DNA of 31,974 bases, taken from contig CAZXFA010000028.1 of assembly GCA_964640085.1 (NCBI GenBank), positions 1 to 31,974 on the forward strand. The letters run 5' to 3'. Position numbers and translations under genes: made by a program. Under the pieces are notes generated by a model. That model was not told where the DNA came from, made no database searches, and saw nothing but the letters and a program-made list of their open reading frames with translations. The DNA comes from CAZXFA01 sp964640085 (GTDB taxonomy: Bacteria > Actinomycetota > UBA4738 > HRBIN12). Of this stretch, positions 7,343 to 15,095 are shown piece by piece. Numbering within the stretch: position 1 is the stretch's first letter; every line of letters begins with the position of its first letter.

Positions 7343-7933
7343 CTACATCTCGAGCTCGCGGGGCTGTGGCTCGTTCGCGCGAACGTTCTCCTGCGCGAGC
7401 CGGGCGGTCTCCTCGATGCGCCGGGCGCGCGTCTCCGGCCTCTTCGCCGAGTCGATCCAGTGCAAGATCATGCGGCGGGCCGACGGCGGGAACGCGTCGA
7501 AGTGCCTGCGCGCATCCGGGTACGCCCTCATCGCCTTCGCGAGATCCGCCGGCACCTCGAGCGACCGGCTCCGGTCGAGCTTCGACCACGAGCCGTCCGC
7601 CTTCGCGGCCTCCATCGCCGCGAGCCCGGCCGGGGCCATCCGTCCCTCGGCGATCAGGCGCCCGACGCGGCGCTTGTTCGACTCGGCCCAGCCGCTCCCC
7701 GGCTTCCGCCTGGTCATCCACTGCTTGTAGCGACGGTCGTCGAGGCGGTTCGCCTTCGCGTCGATCCAGCCGAAGCACAGCGCTTCCTCGACCGCCTCCT
7801 CGTACGTCACCGACGCGAGGCGGCTCCCCTTCTTCCCGATGATGAGCCACACCCCGTCCGAGGAGGCGTGATGGCGTTCGAGCCATCGCCGCCATGCGGC
7901 GCGGTCTTTCGCGATCACCTCGTCGGCCGCCAT
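7343..7933 (-). CDS. YdeI/OmpD-associated family protein
   Basis: A 196-aa protein. The N-terminal half carries the family pattern WRRWLERHHASSDGVWLIIGKKGS...VTYEEAVEEALCFGWID, then RRYKQWMTRRKPGSGWAESN. The C-terminal part, VPADLAKAMRAYPDARRHFDAFPPSARRMIL, matches the YdeI/OmdA (bacteriocin-protection) region that ends in an IEETARL helix. Biochemical function is poorly known; some members are linked to stress or bacteriocin resistance. The start is taken at ATG 7933, where homology begins, although its ribosome-binding site is weak. It is convergent with the DUF2652 gene, 55 bp away. Confidence 0.85.
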   Translation of the reverse strand: MAADEVIAKDRAAWRRWLERHHASSDGVWLIIGKKGSRLASVTYEEAVEEALCFGWIDAKANRLDDRRYKQWMTRRKPGSGWAESNKRRVGRLIAEGRMAPAGLAAMEAAKADGSWSKLDRSRSLEVPADLAKAMRAYPDARRHFDAFPPSARRMILHWIDSAKRPETRARRIEETARLAQENVRANEPQPRELEM

Positions 7934-8025
7934 GGCCGGCAGTGAAGCACGCCCATCCCGGGTCGTCACCGGCCGAGAACGCCGGCGTCCCGTGGATGGC
8001 CTCCCGCACGGCGCCGGTCGGAACG

Positions 8026-8175
8026 TCAGCGCGATCTCGTGGTCAGCAGCTCGACGCCGGCCATCACCATCGGCGCGCCGATGAACAGGAACAGCATGGA
8101 CATCGCGAGCGGCATGCCCACGGCGATCAGGACGATCGCGATCACCACATCTGTCAGATCGGGACGGTCGTTCAC
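8026..8175 (-). CDS. 49-aa single-pass or hairpin membrane peptide
   Basis: GTG 8175 is preceded by an excellent ribosome-binding site (GGAGGAGGTGGG) and overlaps the stop of the upstream hydrolase-like gene in a GTGA overlap, so translation is coupled. The 49 residues begin NDRPDLTDVV and then are almost wholly hydrophobic (about residues 9-44), with GMP and GAP turns that could split it into two short helices, ending ELLTTRSR. No family is recognised. It belongs to the ECF41-type promoter unit read leftward from 8913. Confidence 0.7.
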   Translation of the reverse strand: MNDRPDLTDVVIAIVLIAVGMPLAMSMLFLFIGAPMVMAGVELLTTRSR

Positions 8176-8855
8176 GGTCTGCCCACCTCCTCCTTCCACC
8201 AGCCGATGAGCGCGCGCGCCACGAGGTCCGGGGCGCGCGCCATCGGCACGTCGTGGCCGCCGTCGACGAGCAGCAGCTCCGCATCCGGGAACCGCTCCCG
8301 CCACCGCTCGGGCGCCCGCTCCGAGACGGCAGGGCTCTCCGCGCCGAACACCAGCAGCACGGGCGCGCACCGCAGGCCCTCCCTCCGAGGGAGGGTCCAT
8401 CCGGATGTCTCCACGGCCGCGAGACCGCGGATCCGATCGGGCATCCGGGCGGCGGCCGCGAGCCCGACCGGCCCGGCCACCCCGTGCACGATCAGCGTGA
8501 CGTCGCGCAGGTCCAGTCGCCGGACGAAGGACACGAGCACGCGCGCGGCCTCCTCGACGCCGGGGCGGCGGAGGTCGGTCACCGTGGACCGACCCGTCCC
8601 CTGGAGGTCCACGCCCACGCAGCGGAAGCTCTCACGCAGTCGGACGATGACGTCGCGCCACAGGAACGCCTCCGCACCGTCGCACACCAGCAGGAGCGGG
8701 GGTCCCGCGCCCTCGTCGACGTGGTGGATCCGATGCCCGCCGATCCGGGCGTATCGGCTCGCGAACGGGAACTCCCCGAACGGCATCCATCGCGGCCGGC
8801 CACCGGGGGCATCGGAGACCTGCGGGCCGACCCCGACCACGTCCTGGTCCACCAT
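8172..8855 (-). CDS. Haloalkane-dehalogenase-like alpha/beta hydrolase, probably inactive
   Basis: A 227-aa protein whose N-terminal half follows haloalkane dehalogenases closely: FPFASRYARIGGHRIHHVDEG, then FLWRDVIVRLRESFRCVGVDLQGTGRS. Key positions are altered. The nucleophile elbow, normally QDWGG or GHSMG, reads VHGVAG, which puts Gly125 where Asp or Ser should be. The oxyanion HGNP reads CDGA. The usual GERD acid site reads GAES. The C-terminal His (DGGHDVP) is kept. It therefore looks like a pseudoenzyme or binding protein. Start ATG 8855 has AAGGAG seven bases upstream. It is divergent from the ECF41 sigma gene and carries a matching promoter, so it is the likely sigma target. Confidence 0.82.
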   Translation of the reverse strand: MVDQDVVGVGPQVSDAPGGRPRWMPFGEFPFASRYARIGGHRIHHVDEGAGPPLLLVCDGAEAFLWRDVIVRLRESFRCVGVDLQGTGRSTVTDLRRPGVEEAARVLVSFVRRLDLRDVTLIVHGVAGPVGLAAAARMPDRIRGLAAVETSGWTLPRREGLRCAPVLLVFGAESPAVSERAPERWRERFPDAELLLVDGGHDVPMARAPDLVARALIGWWKEEVGRP

Positions 8856-8886
8856 CGGATTTCTCCTTCGGGTCCTCACCAGACGA

Positions 8887-8913
8887 GACGGGGCACGCGG
8901 CGCCCGTGTGACA
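8887..8913 (-). promoter_or_regulatory. ECF41-type promoter for the hydrolase-like gene
   Basis: On the minus strand TGTCACA (8913-8907) is followed after exactly 16 bp by CGTC (8890-8887). This fits the motif reported for ECF41 sigma factors (TGTCACA near -35, CGTC near -10). The predicted transcript starts about 25 nt before ATG 8855. It mirrors the promoter at 8926-8952 of the sigma gene itself. Confidence 0.78.
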
Positions 8914-8925
8914 CCCGGCGAGAGA

Positions 8926-8952
8926 TGTCACGGGACGGCGTCCTGCCTCGTC
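8926..8952 (+). promoter_or_regulatory. ECF41-type autoregulatory promoter of the sigma gene
   Basis: TGTCACG (8926-8932), a 16-bp spacer, and CGTC (8949-8952). Spacing and sequence equal those of the divergent promoter on the other strand. With this promoter the RNA would start near 8959. That supports GTG 8993, with AGAGGTGGGGG ahead of it, as the true start of the sigma factor rather than ATG 8963. Confidence 0.78.
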
Positions 8953-8992
8953 TTGGAGGAGGATGGAGATCCGTCAGAGGTGGGGGACGCGC

Positions 8993-9877
8993 GTGGCCGA
9001 GCTGTACGAGGAGCTCCGACCGCTGATGTTCTCGATCGCCTACCGGATGGTGGGAAGCGTCAGCGAGGCCGAGGACATCGTCCAGGAGGCGTTCCTGCGG
9101 TTCCATCGCGCCTCCGCCGAGGGGCAGCAGATCGACGCGCCCAAGCCGTTCCTCTCGGCGATCACGACCCGCCTCGCGATCGACCACCTGCGATCGGCCC
9201 GGGTCCGCCGCGAACGGTACGTCGGGACCTGGCTCCCGGAGCCGCTGCTCACCGAGACCGAGCCGGATGCCGCTGGGCACGCCGAGATGGCCGACTCGCT
9301 CTCGATGGCGTTCCTGGTCCTGCTCGAGAGCCTGACACCGGTCGAACGGGCCGTGTTCCTCCTCCGCGAGGTCTTCGACCACGGCTACGACGAGATCGCG
9401 CGGATGCTCGGCAAGAGCGAGGCCAACTGCCGCCAGATCGCCCTCCGAGCGCGGCGCCAGGTCGAGGCCCGCAAGCCGCGCTTCGAGGCCTCCCGCCGGC
9501 GCCGGGACGAGCTCGCACGGCGGTTCTTCGCGGCCGCCGAGCGAGGCGACCACGCCGCCCTGCTCGAGATGCTCGCCGAGGACGTCGTCGCCTACGCGGA
9601 CGGCGGAGGCAGGGCCCGTGCGTTCCCGCGGCCGGTCCACGGCCGAGACCGCGTGGGCCGGCTGCTGGGGGGCGTCGGCGAGTCCGCCGGGGTGGCGTTC
9701 GTGCGCTGGCGTCACGCCGAGATCAACGGGCAGCCGGGAGCGCTGTTCCTGGACCGCGAGGACAAGGCGGTGCTGATCGTGGCGCTCGACATCGCCGAGG
9801 GCCGGGTGCAGACGATCCGGGCGATCACCAACCCCGACAAGCTCCGCCACCTCGTCTCGGCGCGCCAGGCCGGCTGA
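8993..9877 (+). CDS. ECF41-family RNA polymerase sigma factor with SnoaL-like C-terminal domain (SigJ-like)
   Basis: A 294-aa sigma factor. Region 2 is LRPLMFSIAYRMVGSVSEAEDIVQEAFLRF near the N-terminus. Region 4 is LTPVERAVFLLREVF...YDEIARMLGKSEANCRQI. The linker contains GTWLPEPLL. The C-terminal ~120 residues are a SnoaL/NTF2-like domain with the ECF41 signatures DGGGR and NPDKL. In this family that domain is a built-in regulator instead of a separate anti-sigma factor, and none is seen here. GTG 8993 is chosen over ATG 8963 because of the better ribosome-binding site and the mapped promoter. ECF41 genes usually neighbour a carboxymuconolactone decarboxylase, oxidoreductase or epimerase. 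Here the neighbour is an alpha/beta-hydrolase-like protein. Confidence 0.92.
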   Translation: MAELYEELRPLMFSIAYRMVGSVSEAEDIVQEAFLRFHRASAEGQQIDAPKPFLSAITTRLAIDHLRSARVRRERYVGTWLPEPLLTETEPDAAGHAEMADSLSMAFLVLLESLTPVERAVFLLREVFDHGYDEIARMLGKSEANCRQIALRARRQVEARKPRFEASRRRRDELARRFFAAAERGDHAALLEMLAEDVVAYADGGGRARAFPRPVHGRDRVGRLLGGVGESAGVAFVRWRHAEINGQPGALFLDREDKAVLIVALDIAEGRVQTIRAITNPDKLRHLVSARQAG

Positions 9878-9956
9878 GACCCCCGGGCCGCGGCGCGTCA
9901 GGCATCATCAGACTTCAGCTTCCACCCGAGCGGCCCTCCATGGCACCATCGGCCGG

Positions 9957-11918
9957 ATGGACGGAACCGAGACGCCCTCGGCGACCCTCGACGAGGCCCG
10001 GGCGGCCGTCGTCGGTGGGGCGTGGCGGCGGGCGCACGAGCTGTTCGCGACCGCCGCAGCCGAGCGTCCGCTCGATGCCCAGGACCTGGAACGGTTCGCG
10101 AAGGCCGCGTACTGGATCGGCAAGGCGAACGGCTCCATCTCGATCCGGGAGGCGGCCTACGAGGCCTTCGTCTCGGCGGGCGACGACGCCGGCGCGGCGC
10201 GGTGTGCGCTCACGTTGCAGCGTCAGCACGTCTCGATGCTCCAGGACTCGCTCGCGGCCGCGTGGCTCGCGCGGGCCGAGCGCCTGCTCGCGGGGATGCC
10301 GGAGTCCGTGGCCCACGGGTACCTGGCCATCGCCCACGCGGACGCGGCCCGGGCGCGAGGCGACCTGGTGGAGGCATCGAACCTGATCGTGCAAGCCGTC
10401 GAGATCGCGGGGCGCTCCGACGACCGCGAGCTGGCGACGTGGGCCCTCATGCGGCGAGGCATGTTCCTCGTGGACGCGGGCCGGGTGGACGAAGGGTGGC
10501 CGCTGCTCGAGGAGGTTGCCGGGGCGGCGACGGGTGGCGAGCTCGGCTCGTACACGACCGGCGCCGTGCTGAGCAACGTGGTGAGCGTGCTGTGTGACCT
10601 GGGTGACTACCGGCGTGCCAGCGAGTGGTCCGACGCCGCGATGCGGTGGTGCGAGCGGCAGGCGATGCGCGGCTTCCCGGGCATCTGTCGGGTGCACCGC
10701 GCGACGGTCCTCCGCATGCTCGGAAGGCTGCGGGAGGCGGCGGAGGAGGCGCGGGCCGCCCGGGCGGAGCTCGGGGGCTTCAGCCCGGCCCACGCGGCAG
10801 CGGCGCAGCACGAGCTGGGTGAGGCACAGCTCCGCCTGGGCGAGCTGGCCTCGGCCGAGGAGTCCTTCCGACAGGCCCGCGAGCTGGGCGAGGATCCCCA
10901 GCCGGGACTCGCCGTGCTCCGGCTCCTGCAGGGCGACCCCGAGGCGGCCGCGTCCGCGCTTGGCAGGAGCCTGCAGGTGGCGGCGTTCGATCGTTTCGCG
11001 CGAGCCCGGATGCTGCCGGCGCAGGCCGAGATCGCCCGGGCTTCGGGGGACGCCCAGACCGCCCGCGCCGCCCGGGACGAGCTGGCGGAGATCGCCGATC
11101 AGGCAGGGTCTCCCGCGATCCGGGCGGCGAGCGCCTGGGCCGCGGGCATGGCCGCGCTCCTCGAGGACGACGCGGACGGGGCCGCGGGTCACCTGAGCGA
11201 CGCTCGGAAGCGATGGGTCGAGGTCGGGACCCCGTACGAGGCGGCGAAGGCGCGGGTCGCGCTCGCCGAGGCGCACCTCGTCGGCGGGAACGAGGAGGCG
11301 GCAGCGACCGAGCTCGACGCGGCGCGGACCGGGTTCGAGCGCCTCGGGGCGCATCTTGACGCCCGACGGGCCGCGGAGCTCCGCTCCCGGATCGGGCACG
11401 AGGCGGCGGCCCGGGAGATCCGGACGTTCCTGTTCACGGATATCGTCGGCTCGACCGCGCTGATCGAGGCGATCGGCGACGAGGCCTGGAACGACCTGCG
11501 CCGGTGGCACAGCGAGGCCCTCCGATCCTCGTTCGCGGAGCACCGCGGTGAGGAGATCGACCATGCGGGGGACGGGTTCTTCGTCGCCTTCCCCGACCCC
11601 GCCTCGGCCGTCGCCTGCGCGATGGACGTGCAGCGTCGGCTCGCCGCGCATCGCCGGTCGCAGGGGTTCGCGCCGCGGGTGCGGATGGGCCTGCACGCCG
11701 CGGCGGCCACCCGGGACGAGACCGGGTACACGGGGTTGGGGGTGCACGCGGCGTCCCGGATCGGCGCCCTCGCCGGGGGCGACGAGATCCTCGCGAGCGC
11801 CGAGACCCTCGTCGGCATCGCCGACGCGCAGACGTCCGACCGGCGGATCGTCACGCTGAAAGGGATCGTCGAGCCCGTCGAGGTGGTCTCGATCGACTGG
11901 CGTTCTCCGCAGGATTGA
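9957..11918 (+). CDS. TPR protein with C-terminal class III nucleotide cyclase domain
   Basis: A 653-aa soluble protein. Residues 1-480 are alpha-helical repeats of TPR type (for example AAYEAFVSAGDDAGAARCALTL and LGEAQLRLGELASAEESFRQARELG). Residues about 488-650 form a class III adenylate/guanylate cyclase domain starting IRTFLFTDIVGSTALIEAIGD. Both metal aspartates are present (FTD and AGDGFF). The later GDxVNxAxR motif reads GLGVHAASRIG: the substrate-specifying Asp and the Asn are replaced, while the Arg is kept. The lysine before GDG is also missing (IDHAGDG). VHxAxRI variants are frequent among actinobacterial TPR/LuxR-type cyclases, so activity is uncertain. Start ATG 9957 lacks a clear ribosome-binding site. 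Confidence 0.86.
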   Translation: MDGTETPSATLDEARAAVVGGAWRRAHELFATAAAERPLDAQDLERFAKAAYWIGKANGSISIREAAYEAFVSAGDDAGAARCALTLQRQHVSMLQDSLAAAWLARAERLLAGMPESVAHGYLAIAHADAARARGDLVEASNLIVQAVEIAGRSDDRELATWALMRRGMFLVDAGRVDEGWPLLEEVAGAATGGELGSYTTGAVLSNVVSVLCDLGDYRRASEWSDAAMRWCERQAMRGFPGICRVHRATVLRMLGRLREAAEEARAARAELGGFSPAHAAAAQHELGEAQLRLGELASAEESFRQARELGEDPQPGLAVLRLLQGDPEAAASALGRSLQVAAFDRFARARMLPAQAEIARASGDAQTARAARDELAEIADQAGSPAIRAASAWAAGMAALLEDDADGAAGHLSDARKRWVEVGTPYEAAKARVALAEAHLVGGNEEAAATELDAARTGFERLGAHLDARRAAELRSRIGHEAAAREIRTFLFTDIVGSTALIEAIGDEAWNDLRRWHSEALRSSFAEHRGEEIDHAGDGFFVAFPDPASAVACAMDVQRRLAAHRRSQGFAPRVRMGLHAAAATRDETGYTGLGVHAASRIGALAGGDEILASAETLVGIADAQTSDRRIVTLKGIVEPVEVVSIDWRSPQD

Positions 11919-11949
11919 GATTCCGGTGCCCAGTGGCCCCCGCGCCGCG

Positions 11950-11979
11950 TTGACCGGCCCATCGGCGCCAGCGCAGAAT
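11950..11979 (+). promoter_or_regulatory. Candidate housekeeping promoter for the HAMP-cyclase gene
   Basis: TTGACC (11950-11955), an 18-bp spacer and CAGAAT (11974-11979) resemble a -35/-10 pair. They lie in the 107-bp gap between the two cyclase genes, so the second one need not depend on read-through. The match is modest. Confidence 0.4.
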
Positions 11980-12025
11980 CGACGTTCCCGCAGGTCATGC
12001 CCCGACGATGGGAGGGAGGCCGGGT

Positions 12026-13666
12026 ATGGCACAGGAGCACCCGGGCGGCACGGAGGGCCCCGAGGACCCGGGGGGACGCATACGCGGCCCACTGGTGGAC
12101 GGCTGGGCGCGCGACCCGGAGCGGTTGCCCCCCTTCGTCAGGCCGGTGGCTGACTTCGTCGCCCGGATCCGCGCGACGGTCCACACGAAGCTCCTCGCCG
12201 GCTTCCTGGTGATCGCCGTGCTCCTGGTCGCGATGGGGATCATGAGCATCCTCGTGATCAGGCAGATGAACGAACAGGCGCACCGGCTCGTCGACCTGCA
12301 GGAGCAGAGCGACGTCGCTCGGCAGGCGATCTACGCGGTCACCGCGCAGAGCCACTACCGGGCGATGGCGCTGATCACGCTGGAGGACGTCTGGAACGAC
12401 AAGATCGTGACCGCGAAGGAGAACTTCGTCGCGTACGTGGACCGATTGGCCGAGACCGGCGGACCGGCCGTGCAGGAGGTCGTCGATCGGCTGCGGGCGA
12501 TCGACCAACGCTTCGATGCGGCGGGCGCCGAGGTGCTGGGGCTGTACGAGGCGGGCGACGTCGAACGCGCGGTCGACCTGCACATCTCCGCCGAGCACGA
12601 GATCTCCCACGAGCTCGAGGACGAGCTCAACCTGCTGATCGGTTCGATCGGAGATGGGATCGGCGCCGCGTCCCTGGAGCTCTCCTCACTCCACCGCTTC
12701 CTGCTGATCGCCGTCGTGATCTTCTCGGGCGTGAGCCTCCTGATCGCGCTCGGTCTCGGCGCGGCGCTGTCCTGGTCGCTCATCCGCCCGGTGCGGAAGG
12801 TGGACCTGGCGCTCGCTCGGATCGCCGACGGCGACTTCGCGCAGAAGATCGAGGTCCCCAACCGCGACGAGTTCGGCAGGCTGACGACCAACCTCAACCG
12901 GACCAGCGGACAGCTCGCGAAGCTCTACCACGACCTCGAGGAGCTGAACCAGAACCTCGAGCGGACGGTCGAGGATCAACTCGGCCAGCTCCGACGGGCC
13001 GAGCAGCTCCGCCGGTACCTTGCCCCGCAGGTCGCCGACGCGGTGCTCAGCGGCGGCGCACCGGTGTCGCTGACCTCGACCCGGCGGAACCTGAGCATCC
13101 TCGTCGCCCACATCCGCGGGTTCATGTCCATGTCCGAGGGCATGGAGCCCGAGGAGGTGATCGACGGCCTCAACCAGCACTTCGCCCTGATGACCGACGT
13201 CGTCTTCCGGCACGGAGGCACGCTCGACAAGTACATCGGCGACGGCATCCTCGCGTTCTTCGGCGACCCGATCCCGTTCGAGGACCACGCCGAGCGCGCC
13301 GTCGCGACCGCGCTCGAGATGCGTCAGCGGCTCCGCGGGATCCGCACGCGCTGGTCGGTGGAGCGCGACGGCGGGCTGAACGCCGGGATCGGCGTCAGCA
13401 CCGGCTACGTCACGGTGGGCAACATCGGCTCCGACACCCGGACCGAGTACACGGTGATCGGGAACCACGTGAACCTGGCGTCGCACCTGGCGCAGGCCGC
13501 CGGGTCCGATCAGATCCTGGTCTCCGAGCGCACGCTCGTCGCCTCCGCGATCAGGGAGCGGGTCGAGGCAACGGCGCTCGACCCCATCGCCGTGGAGGGC
13601 TTCCGCCATCCGGTGAAGGTCTTCGAGGTCGACGACGTGCCCGCACCGCTCCGCCGTCGCCTCTGA
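12026..13666 (+). CDS. Membrane receptor with HAMP and degenerate class III cyclase domain
   Basis: A 546-aa protein. TM1 is LLAGFLVIAVLLVAMGIMSIL (about residues 55-75). About 150 residues of extracellular helical bundle follow, resembling a 4HB receptor domain. TM2 is FLLIAVVIFSGVSLLIALGLGAAL. Next come HAMP (RPVRKVDLALARIADGDF...RDEFGRLTTNLN), a coiled coil (LEELNQNLERTVEDQL), and a cyclase domain from about residue 352. The first metal Asp is His362 (ILVAHIRGF). GDG with Asp406 and the lysine (DKYIGDG) are kept. The substrate/transition-state motif reads GNHVNLASHL, so Asp becomes Asn and Arg becomes His. Three core catalytic positions are therefore altered, which suggests an inactive cyclase used as a signalling or dimer partner. 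Start ATG 12026 follows GGGAGG. Confidence 0.87.
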   Translation: MAQEHPGGTEGPEDPGGRIRGPLVDGWARDPERLPPFVRPVADFVARIRATVHTKLLAGFLVIAVLLVAMGIMSILVIRQMNEQAHRLVDLQEQSDVARQAIYAVTAQSHYRAMALITLEDVWNDKIVTAKENFVAYVDRLAETGGPAVQEVVDRLRAIDQRFDAAGAEVLGLYEAGDVERAVDLHISAEHEISHELEDELNLLIGSIGDGIGAASLELSSLHRFLLIAVVIFSGVSLLIALGLGAALSWSLIRPVRKVDLALARIADGDFAQKIEVPNRDEFGRLTTNLNRTSGQLAKLYHDLEELNQNLERTVEDQLGQLRRAEQLRRYLAPQVADAVLSGGAPVSLTSTRRNLSILVAHIRGFMSMSEGMEPEEVIDGLNQHFALMTDVVFRHGGTLDKYIGDGILAFFGDPIPFEDHAERAVATALEMRQRLRGIRTRWSVERDGGLNAGIGVSTGYVTVGNIGSDTRTEYTVIGNHVNLASHLAQAAGSDQILVSERTLVASAIRERVEATALDPIAVEGFRHPVKVFEVDDVPAPLRRRL

Positions 13667-13728
13667 GGCGCACGAGCACGGCGTCCGTCGTGGCGGCTCA
13701 CCGCGACGCCGTGCGTTCGCGGATATTA

Positions 13729-13746
13729 TTCAGCCTGATGGTTGAA
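13729..13746. promoter_or_regulatory. Inverted repeat over the ArsR start codon, with likely leaderless -10
   Basis: TTCAGCC-TGAT-GGTTGAA is an inverted repeat (6 of 7 positions pair) that contains the ATG at 13738. TATTAT at 13725-13730 lies 7 bp before the ATG, the right distance for a leaderless transcript. ArsR genes paired with SRPBCC proteins often have a TTCAACC...GGTTGAA repeat here, so this is the likely autoregulatory operator. Confidence 0.6.
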
Positions 13747-14070
13747 CGTGCCGCGCTCCTGGACGAGGCGTACGGGGCGCTCTCGCACGAGGTCCGCCGG
13801 ACGATGCTCGACCGGCTCCGAGAGGGCGATCTCCGGGTGACCGATCTCGCGGCGCCGTTCGACGTCTCGCTCGCGGCAGCCTCGAAGCACATCCGGGTGC
13901 TCGAGGACGCGGGGCTCGTCCGGCGGACCGTGATCGGGCGTGAGCATCGATTGGCGCTCGACGCGACCCCTCTGCGGCCGGCCGCGGACTGGCTCGAGAC
14001 ATACCGCGCGTTCTGGGAGGGAAGGCTCGACGCCCTCGAGCGGCACCTGCGCGAGGGCCAGCGCCGATGA
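13738..14070 (+). CDS. ArsR-family winged-helix regulator
   Basis: A 110-aa repressor of the SRPBCC-associated ArsR type. The order is YGALSHEVRRTMLDRLREGDLRVTDLAAPFDVSLAAASKHIRVLEDAGLVRRTVIGREHRLALDATPLRPAADWLETYRAFWEGRLDALERHL. There is no metal-binding cysteine motif, so a metal ligand is unlikely. ATG 13738 fits where homology starts and where an operator overlaps. The gene ends in an ATGA overlap with the SRPBCC gene. In such pairs the regulator controls its own operon. Confidence 0.92.
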   Translation: MVERAALLDEAYGALSHEVRRTMLDRLREGDLRVTDLAAPFDVSLAAASKHIRVLEDAGLVRRTVIGREHRLALDATPLRPAADWLETYRAFWEGRLDALERHLREGQRR

Positions 14071-14492
14071 GCCAGCAGTCCGGCGAGCTGGTCGTCGAGC
14101 GGGTCCTGCCCGCGACGCCGGAGCAGGTCTTCGCGGCCTGGACCACGCCCGAGCGGATCGCGGCGTGGATGAGCCCGGTCGGACGCGCCGAGGCCGAGAT
14201 CGACCTGCGGGAGGGTGGCGCGTTCCGCGTGGTGATGATCGGCTCGGACTTCCACATCGAGCACGCGGGCACCTACCTCGAGGTCGATCCGCCACGGCGC
14301 CTGGTGTTCACGTGGGTCTCCCCCTACACCGGTCCCGAGCCGAGCCGGGTGACGGTTGAGCTTCGCCCGCACTCCGAGGGCACCCACCTGGTCATCACGC
14401 ACGAGCGGCTACCCGACGACGTCGTCGAGAACCACCGCAACGGCTGGAGCACGATGCTCGAGCGCCAGGCTGAGCTCCTGCGCCTCGTCTGA
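14067..14492 (+). CDS. SRPBCC / AHSA1-like domain protein
   Basis: A 141-aa protein with the START-like helix-grip fold. LVVERVLPATPEQVFAAWTTPERIAAWMSP starts it, the middle has GGAFRVVMIGSDFHIEHAGTYLEVDPPRRLVFTWVSP, and the end has THLVITHERLP...HRNGWSTMLERQAELL. This matches the activator-of-Hsp90-ATPase-like family found after ArsR genes. It probably binds a small hydrophobic ligand; the ligand is unknown. It is translationally coupled to the ArsR gene through ATGA. Confidence 0.9.
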   Translation: MSQQSGELVVERVLPATPEQVFAAWTTPERIAAWMSPVGRAEAEIDLREGGAFRVVMIGSDFHIEHAGTYLEVDPPRRLVFTWVSPYTGPEPSRVTVELRPHSEGTHLVITHERLPDDVVENHRNGWSTMLERQAELLRLV

Positions 14493-14503
14493 TCCCGAGA
14501 CGG

Positions 14504-15091
14504 TCAGGCGGTGCGGCCGGGCCGCTCACCCCCCGCCGCCACCTCGCGCAGGACCTCCGCACGGACGCGCTCGAGGTCGAGCCCACAGGCGGCGAGGACC
14601 CTCGCCGCCGAGCACCCGTCGTCGCGGATCATGCCGAGGAGCAGGTGCTCGGTCCCGATGTACCCGTGGCCCAGGCGGATCGCCTCACGCAGCGCGAGCT
14701 CCAGCGCCTTCTTCGCTCCCGGCGTGAACGAGACGTGACCGACCCACCGATCGCCGACCGGCCACGCCCCCTGGTCGAGCGCGCCGGGGCCGAACGCTTC
14801 CTCCGCGATGCGCCGCACCTCGTCGAGGTCGACCCCCACGCTCCGCAGCGCGTCCGCGTCCTCGTCCGAGAAGCCGGAGCGATCGGGACCAACCGAACGG
14901 CGGACCTCCTCCCGAACCTGGTCGCGTTCCAGGCCGAGGGACCGCAGGACCCGCCCGCCGGTCGTCTCCGGCCCGCCCACCATCGCGAGCAGGACGTGTC
15001 CGGTACCGATGGTCCGATGGCCGAGCTCGCCGGCTTCCTCCCGGGCCCGCACGACGACGGAACGCGCGTGGACCGTGAACCGCTCGAACAC
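14504..15091 (-). CDS. Stand-alone double Clp_N domain protein
   Basis: A 195-aa protein made of two Clp N-terminal repeats and nothing else. Repeat 1 starts FERFTVHARSVVVRAREEAGELGHRTIGTGHVLLAMV. Repeat 2 starts at FTPGAKKALELALREAIRLGHGYIGTEHLLLGMI. It has no AAA+ modules. In ClpC such domains bind substrates and adaptors, so this protein may bind misfolded or marked substrates or compete with ClpC. GTG 15091 has a near-ideal Shine-Dalgarno, GGAGGAGGTGATC. It sits 4 bp after the HTH gene, and both share the promoter at 15334-15362. Confidence 0.88.
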   Translation of the reverse strand: MFERFTVHARSVVVRAREEAGELGHRTIGTGHVLLAMVGGPETTGGRVLRSLGLERDQVREEVRRSVGPDRSGFSDEDADALRSVGVDLDEVRRIAEEAFGPGALDQGAWPVGDRWVGHVSFTPGAKKALELALREAIRLGHGYIGTEHLLLGMIRDDGCSAARVLAACGLDLERVRAEVLREVAAGGERPGRTA

Positions 15092-15095
15092 CCGA

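Noticed and set aside
9915..12092. A long open frame on the minus strand, antisense to the TPR-cyclase gene
   Set aside because: It is rich in Arg, Pro and Gly, matches no family and mirrors the codon positions of the real gene. Long shadow frames are expected at this GC content. The same holds for 28271-30505 (+), 19690-22908 (-) and 845-1972 (+).
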